Source: Acidobacteriota bacterium (GTDB taxonomy: Bacteria > Acidobacteriota > Terriglobia > Terriglobales > Acidobacteriaceae). From it: a stretch of DNA of 8,139 bases. Numbering within the stretch: the stretch's first letter is position 1; each line of letters starts with the position of its first letter. The DNA is taken from the NCBI GenBank assembly GCA_021841795.1, contig JAKCDN010000127.1, positions 1 through 8,139 on the forward strand. The letters are read 5' to 3'. The notes under the pieces are model-generated. The model was not told where the DNA came from and searched no databases. It saw only the letters and a list, made by a program, of their open reading frames with translations. The translations under genes and the position numbers were made by a program. Shown piece after piece: positions 4,924-8,139 of this stretch.

Positions 4924-7776
4924 TCAATCGTCGTCGCCATCCGCCTTTTTCGCACGCACCTTGAGCATGGGCGGGACGGGGGCGTTGCCCATGGCGTCCT
5001 TCCACAGGATCACGTTGAGCTTTTCGGCGGGCGCGCGGTCCTCGTGACTGAAGTCCATCTTCATGCTGGCCCGGGCGCCGGCGGCATTTTGGGCGTTGGC
5101 GGTGTAGATGAGGCCATTGTCGCGATTGGAGTAGTCGGCCGAGTAGGGGGGCTGATCGCCCGGGCCGGTAAAGAGCGAAGCGATGAGCGAGGCGAAGGCG
5201 TCATTGTTGTTCATCGGCGGCAGGCCAAGGAGGGCTTCCATGGTGCGGATGAAGCTGACGGTGGAGTAGAAACGGGAATCGACGAAGGGTCCTCCGCCCG
5301 GACCGTACGGGGCGTATTTGCTGATGACGAGGGCGATGCTGCGGTGAGCATCGACGTGGTCTGCGCCGTTCTGCGCATCATCTTCAAGGATGAAAAACGC
5401 GGTGTCGTCCCAGTAGGGCGAGTGCGAGACGGCGTCGACGGCGCGGCCGACGGCAAGGTCGTTGTCGGCGACGGAGGATCTGGGAGTGGGCCCGCCGGGA
5501 CGGGTGCCGGCGGTGTGGTCATTGCCGAGATGCATGACGATCATGTTGGGCATGGAGTCCCGGCCATGTTCGCGGTCGGCGACCCACTGCCGGAAGTGGT
5601 GCAGGAAGACGTCGATGCGGATCTGGTCGGGGATGAGGAGGTTGAAGTCAGGAGCTTCGGGCGCGAAGTGGCCCACCAGTTCCGGCTTGGTGGCGGTGTT
5701 GGTGGCGAGCAAAGGGATGGACCAGGGCCATTGGTTGACACCGCCGCCCCACTCGGCGGGCAGCGAGGCTCCGGGAGCAACGCTGGCGCGGGCACAGCGG
5801 GGCCCGGCCAGCATGGGCCCGAGCGAAGAGTCGGCAACCGCTTTTTGCCCGCAGAAGGTGGAGGAGACGTACTCGCCGAAATGGTAGTAGGTTTTGCCGT
5901 GCGCGGCGAGATTGGTCCAGAGGTAGCCACTGGAGGGCTGATTGACGTCGGGAATCTTCTGCAGCAGCGGAAGGCCGTCGGCGACGACGCCTTCGTAGTC
6001 GTAGGTGCGCTGGTCGCCGCGGTAGTTCTGGGTCCAGGTTTTTTCAAGATAGTCGGTGCCGATGCCGGCGGTGGACCAGACGTGGCCGTCGCCGGAGACC
6101 TCACCGGAGTCGTAGAAGTTGTCGAGCACGCCGAACTGGAGGGCGAGTTTGTGCTCGTTGGGGGTGATGGACTGGCCGTACATGGCCCATTTCGGCTGGC
6201 CGTTGCCGACGGGTTTTCCGTTGAAGTCGAGGTCGCCGAGGATCTGATCGTAGGTACGATTTTCCTTGATGAAGTAGATGATGTGGCGAATGCGATGCTG
6301 GGCGGCTCCGGCAAAGACGACCTGGCGATCGGCAGCCTTCATGCGGTTCTCTTCGAGCACGGTCGCGGTCCAGGAGGGCAGATCGGATGCGATGCGGCTC
6401 TCGTCGATCGAAGCGATTGAGCCGTAGAGCAGATTGGCAATGTAGGTGCTCGGTCCGCGACGACCGCCGGGCTGGGATGGAGCGATCTTCTCGGGAAAGT
6501 CGTTGGGGCCTGTGCCCTTGCCTTTGTCGGTGGCGAGATAGAGCCGGCCGCCATCCGGGGACGGAACGAAGGCCATCGAGATTGGCATCCATTCGGTGGG
6601 GATAAAGCCGAGGGGCTCGACCATGCCGGATCTGGAGACTCTGGCGGTGAGCCGATGGGGGTCAAAGACGGCGACGGAATCGGTGGCCATATTGGCGGCG
6701 TAAAGGCGGCTGCCGACGGCGTTGAGCGTGAGCGCGACCGGCTCGGCGCCAAAGTAGCCCTGCCCGGGCAGGCGGGTATCGAAGTAGCCTTTCACGGCGA
6801 ACTGGCCGGCGGCGAGATTGACGGCAGCGACGGCATCGCGGTTGGCGAGCGCGACATAGAGGGTTTTTCCATCAGGGGAGAAAGCGAAGGCGCAGGGATG
6901 TGTGCCGGGAGCAATGGCACTGGAGGGCTTGAGCAGCGCCAGTCTATGGGCGACGACGCCGCGCGCGAGATCGAGCTCGACGATCTCCGATGCGTTCCAG
7001 AGCGCAACGAAGGCGCGTCTTCCGTCGCGGGTGACGGCGGCTGCGACGGGATAGGTTCCGGGGACAGCATTGCTCTGAGAGAGGTCGAAGCGTTTTTCGA
7101 CGGCGCCCGTGGTTGCATCGAGCAGGACGGCGTCGTCGGAGAGGTTTTCAGCGACCAGGAGTTTTTCGTGTCCGGCGACGCCCAGAACCGCAATGGCGGC
7201 GGGGTAAGGCACGCTTTCATCGCTCTCTGCGCCGGCCGGCAGGCGGGTTTTGCGCCCCTGAGGAAGCGGGGTTACGGGCAACGGGATGAGGCGATCGGGC
7301 GCGATACGGCCGTTGTTGAAGCTGTAGACCGCGATAGCGCTGCCGGTATCGTCGCGGCGATCGCCTTTGGGATCGGTCATGGACGCGATGCTGGCGTAGA
7401 GGCGGCTGCCGTCGCGGCTGAAGGCGAGGCCGGAGTAGAGCGTTTGATGGGCGCGCGGTCCGGTGCGCGCATCGGGGAAATCAGCAAGGAGGCCGGTCTG
7501 GGTGTCGAGGACGGAAAACGACTGATCGTAATTGGACTCCCAGGTTCCGTAGCCTGCATTGACCGTAACAACGAAGCGGCCGTCGGGCGAGACGGCCATG
7601 GAGATGGGCAGGCCGTTGATGCGCAGGGGCCGGCCGGGCGCGTCGCCGATGAGCTGCTTGCTCGACGGCAGGTTGATGACGGGAGCCGGCGAGGGCGGCT
7701 GGGATTGCGCGGGAAGGAATGCGGCGAAAAAAAGCATGGAAGCGGCGCACGGAAGCAGGAAGGATTTTGCGGTCAT
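4924..7776 (-). CDS. Exported bifunctional YncE-like beta-propeller / alkaline phosphatase-family phosphoesterase
   Basis: The 950-residue product joins two domains. Residues of about 45-420 are a YncE/YVTN-type beta-propeller with repeated blade motifs: SPDGRFVVTVN (63-73), SRDGSRLYASI (120-130), TRDGRRAFVAL (249-259), SPDGKTLYVAL (300-310) and SPDGGRLYLAT (406-416). Residues of about 496-870 are a phosphoesterase of the phospholipase C/acid phosphatase type in the alkaline phosphatase superfamily. Its motifs are IIYFIKENRTYDQ (Glu505, Asn506), SGDGHVWSTAG (561-571), GNDHTAG (751-757) and EDDAQNGADHVDAHR (798-812), which would supply metal and phosphate contacts. A signal peptide is clear (hydrophobic residues 5-22, probable cleavage after LPA at 23). 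The ATG at 7776 has GAGGG 8 bases upstream; a 118-codon upstream extension of the frame has no domain and overlaps the glutamate dehydrogenase gene. The C-terminus is basic then acidic (KVRAKKADGDDD). The substrate is unknown; phospholipid, phosphodiester or phosphomonoester cleavage outside the cytoplasm is possible. Confidence 0.9.
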   Translation of the reverse strand: MTAKSFLLPCAASMLFFAAFLPAQSQPPSPAPVINLPSSKQLIGDAPGRPLRINGLPISMAVSPDGRFVVTVNAGYGTWESNYDQSFSVLDTQTGLLADFPDARTGPRAHQTLYSGLAFSRDGSRLYASIASMTDPKGDRRDDTGSAIAVYSFNNGRIAPDRLIPLPVTPLPQGRKTRLPAGAESDESVPYPAAIAVLGVAGHEKLLVAENLSDDAVLLDATTGAVEKRFDLSQSNAVPGTYPVAAAVTRDGRRAFVALWNASEIVELDLARGVVAHRLALLKPSSAIAPGTHPCAFAFSPDGKTLYVALANRDAVAAVNLAAGQFAVKGYFDTRLPGQGYFGAEPVALTLNAVGSRLYAANMATDSVAVFDPHRLTARVSRSGMVEPLGFIPTEWMPISMAFVPSPDGGRLYLATDKGKGTGPNDFPEKIAPSQPGGRRGPSTYIANLLYGSIASIDESRIASDLPSWTATVLEENRMKAADRQVVFAGAAQHRIRHIIYFIKENRTYDQILGDLDFNGKPVGNGQPKWAMYGQSITPNEHKLALQFGVLDNFYDSGEVSGDGHVWSTAGIGTDYLEKTWTQNYRGDQRTYDYEGVVADGLPLLQKIPDVNQPSSGYLWTNLAAHGKTYYHFGEYVSSTFCGQKAVADSSLGPMLAGPRCARASVAPGASLPAEWGGGVNQWPWSIPLLATNTATKPELVGHFAPEAPDFNLLIPDQIRIDVFLHHFRQWVADREHGRDSMPNMIVMHLGNDHTAGTRPGGPTPRSSVADNDLAVGRAVDAVSHSPYWDDTAFFILEDDAQNGADHVDAHRSIALVISKYAPYGPGGGPFVDSRFYSTVSFIRTMEALLGLPPMNNNDAFASLIASLFTGPGDQPPYSADYSNRDNGLIYTANAQNAAGARASMKMDFSHEDRAPAEKLNVILWKDAMGNAPVPPMLKVRAKKADGDDD

Positions 7777-7876
7777 GGCAGAGGCCCTCAAAACCGATTG
7801 AACAGCGCAACGATGAACGAGCGATGAAAGCGGCGGGAGCGCGATGGCGGCCGGACCGGATTCGATCGCACAGAGC

Positions 7877-7882
7877 AGTATA
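7877..7882 (-). promoter_or_regulatory. Candidate -10 box for the propeller-phosphoesterase gene
   Basis: TATACT on the transcribed strand matches the sigma-70 -10 consensus at 5 of 6 positions and stands out in very GC-rich DNA. The -35 side is weak: CTCACC at 7902-7907 matches 3 of 6 with a 19-bp spacer. It would give a leader of roughly 95 bases before the ATG at 7776. Confidence 0.4.
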
Positions 7883-7985
7883 GTTTGCCGGCGCGAGGCG
7901 CGGTGAGGACTGGCAGGGCGCATGATCCGGCCAGGAGAACGGACGGGGACAGCACGCAAGACAGGATGCGGCGGACGGAGGGTTT

Positions 7986-8029
7986 CGCGCTCCCGGCCTG
8001 TATCAAGAGCGAGATGGGCCGGGAGCGCG
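7986..8029 (-). terminator. 13-bp perfect inverted repeat after glutamate dehydrogenase, likely terminator-type hairpin
   Basis: CGCGCTCCCGGCC (7986-7998) and its exact complement GGCCGGGAGCGCG (8017-8029) flank an 18-base loop. On the transcribed strand the hairpin begins about 10 bases after the gdhA stop, the usual place for a terminator. It is followed by AAACCC and has no T-run, so it is not a classical intrinsic terminator. It may act as a U-less terminator, block 3' exonucleases, or help Rho-dependent ending. Confidence 0.6.
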
Positions 8030-8038
8030 GAGGATGGA

Positions 8039-8139
8039 TCAGGGATAGATGCCGCGAATCCTGACCGCCTCAGCGACGCGGCCGATGCCGAGCATATTGG
8101 CGGCGATGCGCATGGGCACCTTGCGGTCAAGATGGATCC
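8039..8139 (-). CDS. gdhA: Glutamate dehydrogenase (Glu/Leu/Phe/Val dehydrogenase family), C-terminal end only
   Basis: Only the final 32 codons and the TGA stop (8041-8039) are present; the gene continues past the right edge, beginning mid-codon. The fragment contains MRIAANMLGIGRV and AEAVRIRGIYP, which match the conserved C-terminal helix of bacterial glutamate dehydrogenases (typically RTAA..LAI.RV..A...RGI). The enzyme interconverts glutamate with 2-oxoglutarate and ammonia using NAD(P)H in the cytoplasm. The catalytic and cofactor domains are outside the window, so coenzyme preference cannot be judged. The call rests on this short tail alone, but the match is distinctive. Confidence 0.75.
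   Translation of the reverse strand, partial: IHLDRKVPMRIAANMLGIGRVAEAVRIRGIYP

Larger units (their letters stand above)
7777..8038. other. Intergenic region between glutamate dehydrogenase and the phosphoesterase gene
   Basis: This 262-bp region holds a strong inverted repeat near the upstream gene (7986-8029) and a candidate -10 box (7877-7882). The leader between that box and the start at 7776 is about 95 bases long. The leader contains CGATGAA twice at an 11-bp spacing (7811 and 7822), which is short enough to be chance. No riboswitch or small gene is recognised. Confidence 0.5.

Noticed and set aside
4842..4955. N-terminal extension of the glycosidase by 38 codons
   Set aside because: It overlaps the end of the upstream gene, while the start at 4841 has a strong Shine-Dalgarno sequence and a signal peptide directly after it.
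4663..6420. Plus-strand open frame of 585 codons antisense to the glycosidase and phosphoesterase genes
   Set aside because: It is glycine-, valine- and aspartate-rich mirror coding opposite genes with clear domains. It has no recognisable family; high GC at third positions suppresses stop codons on the opposite strand.
6655..7827. Plus-strand open frame of 390 codons opposite the propeller domain
   Set aside because: It is low-complexity G/A/D-rich antisense sequence without domains; the minus strand shows regular propeller blade motifs.
7811..7828. CGATGAA repeated at an 11-bp interval in the phosphoesterase leader
   Set aside because: There are only two short copies of a low-information motif, which is likely by chance.
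7777..8130. N-terminal extension of the phosphoesterase frame by 118 codons
   Set aside because: It overlaps the glutamate dehydrogenase end and its hairpin and has no domain. The start at 7776 begins a clear signal peptide and has a ribosome binding site.
1..8139. Mobile element, CRISPR array, phage or defence system
   Set aside because: I saw no transposase or integrase, terminal inverted repeats, regularly spaced repeat-spacer units or defence-type domains on either strand.

Overview
The window looks like a chromosomal segment from a GC-rich bacterium, most likely an Acidobacteriota member (Terriglobia-like). This is inferred from protein style and gene content: a nuo operon, a two-domain YncE-like/phosphoesterase protein, and a secreted clan-A glycosidase beside an AraA-like isomerase. 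No rRNA or marker-gene comparison was possible. All supported genes lie on the minus strand, so transcription runs from high to low coordinates. The many long plus-strand open frames are mirror frames caused by high GC.

In transcription order, the right edge holds the last 32 codons of a glutamate dehydrogenase (8039-8139). A 13-bp perfect inverted repeat follows it (7986-8029). A 262-bp gap with a plausible -10 box then leads to a 950-residue exported protein (4924-7776), made of an N-terminal YncE-like beta-propeller and a C-terminal phosphoesterase of the alkaline-phosphatase/phospholipase C type. After 82 bp comes an exported clan GH-A glycoside hydrolase, GH39-like (3333-4841). After 25 bp more comes a cytoplasmic L-arabinose/L-fucose isomerase-type protein (1877-3307) that keeps all four expected metal ligands. 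The hydrolase and isomerase look like a small sugar-release and sugar-isomerisation unit; whether the phosphoesterase belongs with them is unclear.

A 157-bp gap (1720-1876) then precedes the start of a respiratory complex I operon: nuoA (1348-1719), nuoB (533-1150) and the first 158 codons of nuoC (1-474, running off the window). The gap holds three copies of a CCGTTC core at an exact 21-bp period, a candidate operator for nuo. nuoA and nuoB are separated by an unusually long 197 bp with a hairpin just after the nuoA stop, and nuoC carries a charged insertion.

No mobile element, CRISPR array, tRNA, rRNA or defence system is visible. Most of the window is ordinary metabolism. The observations most worth checking are the 21-bp repeats upstream of nuo, the nuoA-nuoB gap, the NuoC insertion, and the substrate of the hydrolase/isomerase pair.
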